A stretch of 64,000 nucleotides of DNA from Paludisphaera mucosa (GTDB taxonomy: Bacteria; Planctomycetota; Planctomycetia; Isosphaerales; Isosphaeraceae). How positions within the stretch are numbered: the stretch's first letter is position 1; every line of letters starts with the position of its first letter. A program made the translations under genes and the position numbers. The notes under the pieces are model-generated. The model did no database searches. It had not been told where the DNA came from and saw only the letters and a program-made list of their open reading frames with translations. This document shows positions 1 through 8,114 of this stretch, piece after piece. Where the stretch lies: contig NZ_JARRAG010000002.1 of the NCBI RefSeq assembly GCF_029589435.1, positions 1,674,001 to 1,738,000 on the forward strand. Reading direction: 5' to 3'.

Positions 1-231
1 AGAACGGGACAAGGGAGGTGGGAGAGATGTGACCCACCATAGAGGCTTCCCGAGAGGGCGGCTATGCAATATCCGGCATCCTTTTTCTAACTTTCGGCCC
101 GCCCCGTCGGCCGCCCGATTTCGGGCCTTTCCGCCCGTCTCGTCCGGTTGTCGCCGCGGGCCCGCGAGGCTACCTTGTAGGCCGCGCCATCCCGCGGACG
201 CCTCCACGTCACCTTATATGAATTTCGACGC

Positions 232-1437
232 ATGGCCGAACCCCTGAAACTCGCAGTCGCCCGATGCCGCCCGCCGCACGTCGCGCTGGTCGTCCAGACC
301 TCGATGGCGTACGGCCGCCGGATCCTCGAGGGGGTCTCCCGATACGCCCGCGAGAACGGGCCCTGGACGTTCTACTTCGAGCCCCGCTCGCGCCAGGACC
401 CCCTGCCCGCGTGGCTGGCCTCGTGGGACGGCGACGGGATCATCCTGGGGGTGTCGAAGGCGCGGCGCGAGGTGCGTCCGGCCCGGCGGGTCCCGACGGT
501 GGACCTGGACGACCAGGGGGGGCGGCCCCACGTCCAGAGCGACCATCGGGCGATCGGCGCCCTGGCGGCGGAGCACCTGCTGGAGCGCGGCTTCAAGCGG
601 TTCGCCTTCTTCGGCTATCCCGGCTTCCGCTGGTCGGTCGGCAACTACGACGGGTTCGCGGAGCGGGTGCGTCGCGAGGGCTGGGAGTGTCGGCTCTACC
701 GCGGCGGCCAGCAGGCCTCGTGGGGCCACCAGCTCCCGGCCTGGGACCAGGAGATGGAGACGGCCTCGCGCTGGGTCGCCTCGCTCCCCAAGCCCCTGGG
801 CCTGATGGCCTGCAACGATTTCCGGGGCATCCAGGCGCTCGAGGCCTGCCGCCGCGCCGGGGTCTCGGTGCCGGAGGAGGTCGCGGTCGTCGGCGCCGAC
901 GACGAGACGCTCGCCTGCGAGCTGGCCGACCCCCCGCTGTCGAGCGTGATCCCCGACTGCCGCTCGATCGGCTACCAGGCCGCCTCGCTGCTCGACCGGA
1001 TGATGCGCGGCGAGCGTCCCCCCCGCACGACGCTCATGATCCCGCCGCTGGGGGTCGCCGTCCGCCAGTCGACCGAGATCACGGCGATCGAGGAGCCCTG
1101 CGTCGCCGAGGCCCTCCGCTACATCCGCGACAACGCCTGCCTGGGCATCCGCGTCGACGACGTGCTGGAGCACGTGGCGGTCTCGCGCAGCAAGCTCCAG
1201 CGCCGGTTCCGCGAGGCGATCGGCCGGACGATCCACGAGACCATCGCCCGCGAACGGCTGCGGCGGGTCGAGCAGCTCCTGGCCGAGACCGACTTGAGCT
1301 ACGAGGCCGTCGCCGCCCGGTCCGGCTTCGCCTACCTCGGATATATGAGCACCGTCTTCCGCCAGGCGACGGGCGTCACCCCCGCCGCCTACCGCCAGCA
1401 GCACGCCCGCGACCGCGGTTTCGACCCATCCGCCTGA
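232..1437 (+). CDS. XylR-type transcriptional regulator (sugar-binding domain plus AraC HTH)
   Basis: A cytoplasmic DNA-binding regulator of 401 residues. Residues about 12-270 look like a LacI/periplasmic-binding-protein fold that would sense a sugar, with typical segments such as LMACNDFRGIQALEACRRAG and VAVVGADDETLACELADPPL. Residues about 285-395 form an AraC-type double helix-turn-helix ending in FRQATGVTPAAYR. This order is that of XylR, which activates sugar-use genes when its ligand is bound. No sugar catabolic gene is adjacent; the nearest glycosidase (GH97) is about 2 kb downstream behind unrelated genes, so the target is unknown. The first 231 bases of the window hold no recognisable gene. 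Family assignment is firm; the ligand cannot be told. Confidence 0.9.
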   Translation: MAEPLKLAVARCRPPHVALVVQTSMAYGRRILEGVSRYARENGPWTFYFEPRSRQDPLPAWLASWDGDGIILGVSKARREVRPARRVPTVDLDDQGGRPHVQSDHRAIGALAAEHLLERGFKRFAFFGYPGFRWSVGNYDGFAERVRREGWECRLYRGGQQASWGHQLPAWDQEMETASRWVASLPKPLGLMACNDFRGIQALEACRRAGVSVPEEVAVVGADDETLACELADPPLSSVIPDCRSIGYQAASLLDRMMRGERPPRTTLMIPPLGVAVRQSTEITAIEEPCVAEALRYIRDNACLGIRVDDVLEHVAVSRSKLQRRFREAIGRTIHETIARERLRRVEQLLAETDLSYEAVAARSGFAYLGYMSTVFRQATGVTPAAYRQQHARDRGFDPSA

Positions 1438-1528
1438 TCCGGCCCCGCGGCTCGCCGTCTTGACGTTGCAGGACGGTCGTCCTATGATTCGGCGCGATGA
1501 AGGTGGTTCCTGGGCGGAGGGCCTCGCG

Positions 1529-2812
1529 ATGCGGCGACGGGTTGTGGTCACGGGGATGGGGATGATCACGCCGGTCGGCGGGGACGTCGAGTCGTCCTGG
1601 ACGGCGCTCTGCGAGGGCAAGGGGGGCGTGGGGCCGATCACCCTGTTCGACGCCGGGACGTTCGCGACGAGGATCGCGGCCGAGGTCCCCCGCTTCGACC
1701 TGGGGGCCTACCGCACCGACGCGGATCGCTGGCGCGACCACAGCCGGACGTCGCAGTTCGCCCTGGCCGCCGCGACGCAGGCCGTGGCGCACGCGGGGCT
1801 GGAGACGTCCGAGGTCGACCCGTCGCGGTTCGGCGTCTACCTGGGCTCGGGCGAGGGCCAGCAGGACTTCGGCCGGTTCGTCGAGCTGGTCCACGGCTCC
1901 AGCAAGTCGGGCAAGGTCGACACCGCGGCCTTCACCCGCATGGGCCGGCACTCCCTGCACCCGGTCCGCGAGGCCGACCAGGAGCCGGGCAACGCGGCCG
2001 GGCACCTGGCGTCGGTCTTCGGCGCCCGGGGCGCGAACATGACCTGCCAGACGGCCTGCGCCGCCAGCGCCCAGGCGATCGGCGAGGCCAGCGAGTTCAT
2101 CCGCCGCGGCGTGCTCGACGTCGTCCTGGCGGGGGGCGCGCACTCGATGATCCACCCCCTGGGCGTGACGGGCTTCATCCTCCTGACCGCGATGTCCACC
2201 CGCAACGACGACCCCGCCCGCGCCAGCCGGCCTTTCGACCGCGACCGCGACGGCTTCGTCCTGGGCGAAGGGGGCGGCGTCCTCGTCCTGGAAGAGCTGG
2301 AGCACGCCCGGGCCCGCGGCGCGGTGATCTACGGCGAGGTCGCCGGCCACGGCTCGACGGCCGACGCCTTCCGCCTGACCGACAGCCACGACGAGGGCCG
2401 CGGGGCCGTCGCCGCCATGCGGATCGCCCTCGACGACGCCGGCCTGGACCCGTCCGACATCGACTACATCAACGCCCACGGCACCAGCACGCCCTCGAAC
2501 GACTCGATCGAGACCCTGGCGATCAAGAAGGTGTTCGGCGACCGGGCGTACGCGATGCCGATCTCCAGCACCAAGAGCATGACCGGCCACCTGGTCTCCG
2601 CCGGCGGCGCCGTCGAGGCCGTCGCCTGCCTGCTCGCCCTCCGCGACGGCGTCCTGCCGCCGACGATCAACCTGGAGACCCCGGATCCCGCCTGCGACCT
2701 CGACTACATCCCCCACCAGGCCCGCGAGCGGCGGATCGACGCCGTCCTGTCCAACAGCTTCGGCTTCGGCGGCCAGAACACGGCCTTGATCCTCAGGCGG
2801 TTCGCCGGCTGA
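1529..2812 (+). CDS. Beta-ketoacyl-ACP synthase II (FabF-like)
   Basis: A 427-residue condensing enzyme that would elongate an acyl chain on acyl carrier protein with malonyl-ACP. It starts RRRVVVTGMGMITPVGG, the usual FabF opening, so ATG 1529 is preferred to the upstream TTG at 1460. The Cys-His-His triad is present: the cysteine in TCQTACAASAQA (near residue 180), the first histidine in NAHGTSTPSND, and the second in STKSMTGHLVSAGG. The C-terminal glycine-rich loop NSFGFGGQN is intact. The length is normal. No acyl carrier protein, FabG or FabZ gene is adjacent, so it may serve a specialised lipid or polyketide rather than core fatty acid synthesis. Planctomycetes often carry several FabF paralogues. 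Confidence 0.9.
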   Translation: MRRRVVVTGMGMITPVGGDVESSWTALCEGKGGVGPITLFDAGTFATRIAAEVPRFDLGAYRTDADRWRDHSRTSQFALAAATQAVAHAGLETSEVDPSRFGVYLGSGEGQQDFGRFVELVHGSSKSGKVDTAAFTRMGRHSLHPVREADQEPGNAAGHLASVFGARGANMTCQTACAASAQAIGEASEFIRRGVLDVVLAGGAHSMIHPLGVTGFILLTAMSTRNDDPARASRPFDRDRDGFVLGEGGGVLVLEELEHARARGAVIYGEVAGHGSTADAFRLTDSHDEGRGAVAAMRIALDDAGLDPSDIDYINAHGTSTPSNDSIETLAIKKVFGDRAYAMPISSTKSMTGHLVSAGGAVEAVACLLALRDGVLPPTINLETPDPACDLDYIPHQARERRIDAVLSNSFGFGGQNTALILRRFAG

Positions 2813-2894
2813 CCGCGGCCGATTCGTATGTCTCGATCGCCGACGACTCGCTAAAATCCAGCCGGACATGGATTTCTCAGGGAGGTCGTCGGAC

Positions 2895-3497
2895 ATGAAT
2901 GCGGAAACGGTGAGGGACCGGGACGAGGAGATCGTGGTCGTCTCGGGCCTGCCGCGCTCGGGCACGTCGCTGATGATGCAGATGCTCGACAAGGGCGGGA
3001 TCGAGGCCGTCTCCGACGGCCAGCGCACGCCCGACGTGGACAACCCCCGCGGCTACTACGAGTTCGAGGTCGTCAAGAAGATCAAGGACGACGTCTCGTG
3101 GATCCCCGAGACCCGCGGCAAGGTCTTCAAGATGGTCTCGCAGCTCCTGTACGACCTGCCGGCCTCGGAGACGTACCGCGTCGTCTTCATGCAGCGCGAC
3201 TTCGACGAGATGCTGACCTCCCAGGAGAAGATGCTCGCCCGCCTCGGCCGGCCCTCGGCCCCCCGCGACGAGATCAAGCGCGCCTTCACCCAGCACCTCG
3301 ACCGCCTCTACGCCTGGCTCGAGAAGCAGCCGAACATGCACGTCCTGTTCGTCCGCCACCACGACCTCGTCGCCGAGCCCCGCGCCCAGTCCGAGCGGAT
3401 CAACGCCTTCTTCGGCGGCCGCCTCGACGTCGACGCCATGGTCGACGCCGTCGACCCCTCGCTCTACCGCAACCGCAAGGCCGAGGCCGCGGGCTGA
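2895..3497 (+). CDS. Sulfotransferase-like P-loop protein
   Basis: A 200-residue protein with the N-terminal sulfotransferase P-loop SGLPRSGTSLMMQML, which binds the phosphosulfate of PAPS in this family, and a second segment YRVVFMQRDFDEMLTSQEKM at the place where the 3'-phosphate-binding arginine/serine strand lies. The start at ATG 2895 is set by GGAGG at 2881-2885, nine bases upstream; an earlier ATG at 2868 has no such site. The protein is shorter than classical sulfotransferases (about 250-300 residues) and seems to be a compact bacterial form. The acceptor is unknown. A GH97 glycosidase follows after 39 bases, so the two may be cotranscribed and act on a sulfated sugar, but that is inference. 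Confidence 0.75.
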   Translation: MNAETVRDRDEEIVVVSGLPRSGTSLMMQMLDKGGIEAVSDGQRTPDVDNPRGYYEFEVVKKIKDDVSWIPETRGKVFKMVSQLLYDLPASETYRVVFMQRDFDEMLTSQEKMLARLGRPSAPRDEIKRAFTQHLDRLYAWLEKQPNMHVLFVRHHDLVAEPRAQSERINAFFGGRLDVDAMVDAVDPSLYRNRKAEAAG

Positions 3498-3536
3498 TCG
3501 GTCCCCACCTCGTCGGCACACCTCGCGGAGGCCGTC

Positions 3537-5525
3537 ATGGCCGTTCGGACCCGCTGGACGTTCCTCCTCGCCCTGACGATCGGCCTGCCGGCGGCGGCCC
3601 GCACGGACCCGATCGAGCTGAGGTCTCCCGACGGGCGACTCACGGTCAGGGTCCGGGTCGGCGGGGAAGGCCCGCCCGCCTTCGACGTCGCCTTCCGCGG
3701 CGTCCCTATCGCCGAAGGCTCGCTCGGGCTGGATCTCGCGGGCTCCGGCCCGCTCGCCCGGGGCCTGCGGATCGTCGGGGAGCGGCGACGGGTGGTCGAC
3801 GAGACCTACGCCATCCCCGTCGGCAAGGCGTCGTCGGCCCGCGACCGCCACAACGCGGTGATCCTCTCCCTGGTGGAGTCCGCCGCCCCGGCCAGGCGTC
3901 TCGACGTCGAGTTCCGGGCCTTCGACGACGGGGTCGCCTTTCGCTACCGGATCCCCGAAGGCGGGCCGATCGGCGACTTCGTGATCGTCGACGAGCTGAC
4001 CCGGATCGCCTTCCCCGGCGCGCCGACGGCCCACGCCCTGCCCCTCGACTCCTTCACGACGCCTTATGAGAAGTACTACGAGGCCGTGCCGGCCTCGGCC
4101 GTCGGGCCCGACCGCCTGATCGGCCTACCCCTGCTCCTCGAGCGTCCGGGGACGGCCTGGATCGCCGTGACCGAGGCCGACCTGACCGACTACGCCGGGC
4201 TCTACCTCGCGGGCGACGCCTCGGCGCCGGGGACGTTCCGGGCCCGGCTCTCCCCGCTCCCCGGGCGTCGCGACGGCGCGAAGGTCGTCGGCAAGGCCCC
4301 GCACGAGTCGCCCTGGCGGATCCTCATGGTCGCCGACGATCCCGGCCGGCTCCTGGAATCGAACCTGATCTTCCACCTGAGCGACCCGCCGGCGATCGCC
4401 GATACCTCGTGGATCCGGCCCGGCAAGACCACGTTCCCCTGGTGGAACGGATACGCCCCCGGCGGTGCGGGGCCGCGGCCGGGCGTCGACACGGCGACGA
4501 TGAAGGCCTACATCGACTTCTGCGCCGAGCAGGGCATCCCCTACCACTCGCTCGACGGCCTGGACGTCGCCTGGTACGGCGGGCCCATCCAGCCCGACGG
4601 GCCGACCGACGTCACCAGATCGGCGCCGTCCATCGACATGCCCGAGCTGCTCCGGTACGCCCGCGAGAAGGGCGTGCGGCTGCGGCTCTGGCTCCACTGG
4701 CGCGCGCTCCGGCCCCAGATCGACGAGGCGTTCGCGACCTACGAGCGCTGGGGCGTCGAGGGGGTGATGGTCGACTTCATGGACCGCGACGACCAGGAGA
4801 TGGTCCGGTTCTACCACGAGATGGCCGAGAAGGCCGCCCGCCGCCACCTGACCCTGACGCTGCACGGGGCCTACAAGCCGACCGGCATGGAGCGGACCTG
4901 GCCGAACGTCCTGAATTACGAGGCGGCGCTCAACCAGGAATACAACAAGTGGTCCGCCGACGGCAGCCGCGGGACGCCCCCTTCCCACAACCTGGACGTC
5001 GCCTTCATCCGCATGATCGCGGGGCCCCTCGACTACCACCACGGCGGGATGAGGAACGTCCTGCCCGAGGACTTCAAGTTCCGCAACGAGGCGCCGCTGG
5101 TCCAGGGCACGCGCGGCCACCAGCTCGCGATGTACGTCGTCTACCTCGATCCCCTGCCGATGACCGCCGATACGCCCGCGGCCTATCGCGGCCAGCCCGG
5201 CCTCGATTTCCTGAGGGACGTCCCCACGAGCTGGGACGAGACGCGGGTCCTCCACGCCGAGTTCGGCCGCTGCCTCGTGGTGGCGAGGCGCAAGGGCGAC
5301 GCCTGGTATCTCGGCGGCATGACGGCCGTCGAGGGACGCGAGCCGGCCCTCGACCTGGGCTTCCTCAAGGGTCCGCACGAAGCCGACCTCTGGCTCGACG
5401 AGCCGACCGGCGGGCCGACGGCCCTGTCCCGCCGCCGCGAGCGAGTGGCGTCCGGGACCCCCTTGAAGGTCCGGATCCCCCGCGACGGCGGGTTCGTGGC
5501 GCGGTTGTCGCCGCGGCCGGGTTGA
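3537..5525 (+). CDS. Glycoside hydrolase family 97 protein
   Basis: A secreted glycosidase of 662 residues. An N-terminal signal peptide (positive MAVRTRW then a hydrophobic stretch to about residue 22) is followed by the three GH97 parts: an N-terminal beta-sandwich opening IELRSPDGRLTVRVRV (about 25-280), a TIM barrel (about 290-560) and a C-terminal beta domain. Barrel signatures include FPWWNGYAPGG, GIPYHSLDGLDVAWYG, GVMVDFMDRDDQEMVRFYHE (about 408-427, where the aspartate of retaining members lies) and LNYEAALNQEYNKWS. GH97 contains alpha-glucosidases and alpha-galactosidases; the substrate cannot be read from sequence alone. It probably acts in the periplasm or outside the cell. It ends facing the YTV gene, with a hairpin between them. 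Confidence 0.92.
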   Translation: MAVRTRWTFLLALTIGLPAAARTDPIELRSPDGRLTVRVRVGGEGPPAFDVAFRGVPIAEGSLGLDLAGSGPLARGLRIVGERRRVVDETYAIPVGKASSARDRHNAVILSLVESAAPARRLDVEFRAFDDGVAFRYRIPEGGPIGDFVIVDELTRIAFPGAPTAHALPLDSFTTPYEKYYEAVPASAVGPDRLIGLPLLLERPGTAWIAVTEADLTDYAGLYLAGDASAPGTFRARLSPLPGRRDGAKVVGKAPHESPWRILMVADDPGRLLESNLIFHLSDPPAIADTSWIRPGKTTFPWWNGYAPGGAGPRPGVDTATMKAYIDFCAEQGIPYHSLDGLDVAWYGGPIQPDGPTDVTRSAPSIDMPELLRYAREKGVRLRLWLHWRALRPQIDEAFATYERWGVEGVMVDFMDRDDQEMVRFYHEMAEKAARRHLTLTLHGAYKPTGMERTWPNVLNYEAALNQEYNKWSADGSRGTPPSHNLDVAFIRMIAGPLDYHHGGMRNVLPEDFKFRNEAPLVQGTRGHQLAMYVVYLDPLPMTADTPAAYRGQPGLDFLRDVPTSWDETRVLHAEFGRCLVVARRKGDAWYLGGMTAVEGREPALDLGFLKGPHEADLWLDEPTGGPTALSRRRERVASGTPLKVRIPRDGGFVARLSPRPG

Positions 5526-5559
5526 TCCTTCGGCGGCGTCGAGCCTTTCGAAACGCGAA

Positions 5560-5587
5560 GACGGAGCCGGTGCGGGCCGACTCCGTC
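5560..5587. terminator. Hairpin between convergent genes (bidirectional terminator candidate)
   Basis: GACGGAG at 5560-5566 pairs with CTCCGTC at 5581-5587, with further C/G pairing inside. On the plus side it is followed by TCGTGTT and on the minus side by TTCGCGTTTCG, so it lacks a strong T run. It lies between the ends of the GH97 gene and the YTV gene and could end transcription from both. Confidence 0.55.
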
Positions 5588-5628
5588 TCGTGTTCAGGGG
5601 GCGGATCCGTCCGCGAAGGTCGTTGCGA

Positions 5629-6492
5629 TCAGCCCTGCTTCGACGGGGCGCCGATGGCCTGCATCGAGGGGATGATGGCCTGGGTCGAGGGGGCGACGGC
5701 CGGGGCGGCGTACTCGACCGGGGCGTAGGTCACCGGGACCATCCGGTTGACCTTCTTGTACGCCGTGACGGCGACCTGCTCGCAGACCTTGCGGGGGACC
5801 TGCTTGGTCACGACGCGGGGCTGGCAGGTCCACGTGACGACCGGCACGCGGTCGGTCACGACCTCCTGCACCATCCGCTTGTGGGTCACCCGCTTGACGT
5901 CGTTGACGACTTCCTGGACGTAGCGGGTCCGGGTCACCGGCACCTGCCGCGTCTGGGTCTCGCGGACGATCTGGGTGACGACCACGTCCTTGACCGTCGG
6001 GACCGCCGTGTAGGTCGTCTTGGCGACCGTCTTGCACTCGCCGCAGGCCGACTTGTGGTGCAGGAAGCACTTCTTCACCGGCACCGTGACGTACTCGGTC
6101 GACGGCACATACTCGCACGACTGCACCTGCTGCGTCGTCTGGACCGGACGGCAGACGGTGTAGTTCTGGGTGACGTAGTCGGTCTCGTGGATCGGCTTGC
6201 AGACGACCCGCTGGACCGGGACCTCGACCGTGTCGTAGATCGGCTTGCAGACGACCCGCTGCCGCTCGACGTAGTTCGTGACCGGGATCCGCTCCATCAC
6301 CGTCTTCGTGACCGTGTCATACTCCGTATGCCACTGCTTCTTGTAGACCGTGTACGGGACGAGTTCCGTCACGCACTGGTAGGCCGGCTGGGCGATCACG
6401 CAGGGCGTCTTGTGGCACGTCCCGCACGCCGAAGCCGTCTGGGCCGCCGTCAGCAGACAGGCCGCCATCGCCAAGCTCATTCGAAACCGCAT
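5629..6492 (-). CDS. Secreted YTV-repeat protein (planctomycete family)
   Basis: A 287-residue exported protein made almost wholly of short, degenerate repeats rich in V, T, Y and C, such as CVTELVPYTVYKKQWHTEYD, RQRVVCKPIYDTVEVPVQRV and CKPIHETDYVTQNYTVCRPV. These match the YTV repeats described mainly from planctomycetes; their function is not known. The start at 6492 (MRFRMSLAMAACLLTAAQTA) gives a clean signal peptide and has GGAGGAAG a few bases upstream; ATG codons at 6516 and 6549 do not. Many cysteines, several in CGTCHKTPC and CGECK motifs, suggest disulfides or metal binding in an extracytoplasmic place. A structural or cell-surface role is likely but is inference. Confidence 0.8.
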   Translation of the reverse strand: MRFRMSLAMAACLLTAAQTASACGTCHKTPCVIAQPAYQCVTELVPYTVYKKQWHTEYDTVTKTVMERIPVTNYVERQRVVCKPIYDTVEVPVQRVVCKPIHETDYVTQNYTVCRPVQTTQQVQSCEYVPSTEYVTVPVKKCFLHHKSACGECKTVAKTTYTAVPTVKDVVVTQIVRETQTRQVPVTRTRYVQEVVNDVKRVTHKRMVQEVVTDRVPVVTWTCQPRVVTKQVPRKVCEQVAVTAYKKVNRMVPVTYAPVEYAAPAVAPSTQAIIPSMQAIGAPSKQG

Positions 6493-6694
6493 GGTCGTCT
6501 TCCTCCGGATGTCCATCACAATCGTCTCGCGCCCAGGTCGCTCGCTCATCCCGCCGCCCGCAGAGACGCTCGAGGGTAAGTCTACAACATGGGTAAAAGG
6601 AGTAGCTTGGAAAATTTGTAGCGGTCGCGTCCTCTGGGTGGTTCTAGGACAGCATACCGTTTAGCAAACCCAGGGCCAAGCCCGTTTATTCTTC

Positions 6695-7942
6695 CTAGAC
6701 CCTCAGGAAGAGCCGTCGGCGGTACATCCAGAGCAGGATCAGCCAGAGGGCCAGCAGGGTCGCGACGCCCTGGACGAAGGGCTCGTAGGGCGCGCCGAAG
6801 ACTTTGAAGACGTCGGGGCCGAGATGGGTGTGGAAGCCGGCCACGAGGAAGTCCTCGACGAGGTGGGCCAGGCAGTAGGCGGCGATCGAGTTCATGCCGA
6901 TCACGCGCAGGGGGAAGGCCCAGGCCTTCCAGCCCAGGACGTCCATGACGAAGTAGAACCCGGCGAGCAGCAGGAAGCAGATCCCGCCCGAGTAGAGCGT
7001 CCACGAGGGGGTCCAGATCCGCTTGACGACCGGGCAGAGGCCGGCGGCCCCGAGGCCCCAGCCGACGGCCGCGGCGACGACCCCGGCGGCGGCCAGCAGG
7101 CCGATCTTCGACCAGGGCGTGCGCCGCTCCTTGAGGACCCCGCCGGCGAGGAGGCCCAGGATCATGGTGGCGAGCGTCGGGATGAAGCTGATCGTCGCGT
7201 AGCCGCCGCCGTTGTAGAGGAACGGCTTCTCCCGGGGGAAGAGGTTCAGGAACCAGGTGTCGAAGGCCCAGGCCGGGTTGCTGTTCTTGTTCCAGTGGGC
7301 CTGGAACCCGTTCATGAGGTGCGGCCAGTCGGCCCGCACGCCGTGGGCGACGTAGTCGAACCCCTCGCCGGGCGTGGGATAGGCCGCGAACAGCAGCCAG
7401 TAGCCCACGAGCAAGGCCGTCAGGGCGATCCCCTGCACCTTCCGCGACTGCCACCCCAGCAGGAACAGGAGCGGATATCCCAGGCCGATCTGCGAGAGCG
7501 TGTCCTCGAACGTCCAGTAGGTCTGGGGCCGGCCGACCGAGCGCAGGAAGACGCCGAGCAGGATCAGGACGAGGGCCCGCCAGAGGGCGTGGGCCGTCAT
7601 CAGGCCCTTCGACTGGCCCTTGGCCATCCGCGAGGCGATCGAGAACGGCAGGGCGACGCCGACCAGGAACGAGAACGAGGGCTGGATCATGTCGTGGGCG
7701 ACGCAGCCGATCCACTCGACGTGGTCCTGCTGGTCGGCGAGGAACCGCCAGACGTCGCTCCCCGGGAAGTTCCGGGCCATCGCCCCGAAGCGGAGCACCT
7801 CGGCCATCATCAGGAACATCACCAGCCCGCGATAGGCGTCGATCGAGTCCAGCCGGGCCGTCGGCTCGACCGCCGGGACGGGGGCGATCTCGGGCAGGGC
7901 GTCGGCGGCCTCGGGCTCGACGGGGGGCGTGTCGGTGCTCAT
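6695..7942 (-). CDS. DUF5009 family multi-pass membrane protein (acyltransferase-like)
   Basis: An integral inner-membrane protein of 415 residues with about ten hydrophobic segments. After a proline- and acid-rich cytoplasmic N-terminus it shows the family opening RLDSIDAYRGLVMFLMMAEV, then HVEWIGCVAHDMIQPSFSFLVGVALPFSI and, near the C-terminus, FPLRVIGMNSIAAYCLAHL. These are hallmarks of DUF5009 proteins, which are related to heparan-alpha-glucosaminide N-acetyltransferase and the NagX group and are thought to acetylate or move sugars across the membrane. No sugar pathway gene is directly adjacent. A substrate cannot be assigned. The divergent gene on its other side is the fused sigma factor at 8115. 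Confidence 0.85.
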   Translation of the reverse strand: MSTDTPPVEPEAADALPEIAPVPAVEPTARLDSIDAYRGLVMFLMMAEVLRFGAMARNFPGSDVWRFLADQQDHVEWIGCVAHDMIQPSFSFLVGVALPFSIASRMAKGQSKGLMTAHALWRALVLILLGVFLRSVGRPQTYWTFEDTLSQIGLGYPLLFLLGWQSRKVQGIALTALLVGYWLLFAAYPTPGEGFDYVAHGVRADWPHLMNGFQAHWNKNSNPAWAFDTWFLNLFPREKPFLYNGGGYATISFIPTLATMILGLLAGGVLKERRTPWSKIGLLAAAGVVAAAVGWGLGAAGLCPVVKRIWTPSWTLYSGGICFLLLAGFYFVMDVLGWKAWAFPLRVIGMNSIAAYCLAHLVEDFLVAGFHTHLGPDVFKVFGAPYEPFVQGVATLLALWLILLWMYRRRLFLRV

Positions 7943-8114
7943 CGTGGAGTCTCGGGCGTGGGCTTCGGTCGGGCGGCGGGCACGTCCGTGTCACGATACC
8001 GCGTCCCCGCGCCCGTTGCGAGCGCGGCGAACCCTCGGGAATTCCGCCCTCGGTTGAAAGCGCCGGCCGCCTTCGGGGCACTATTCCGCGTCTCAACGAT
8101 CCAGGAGGGCAGAG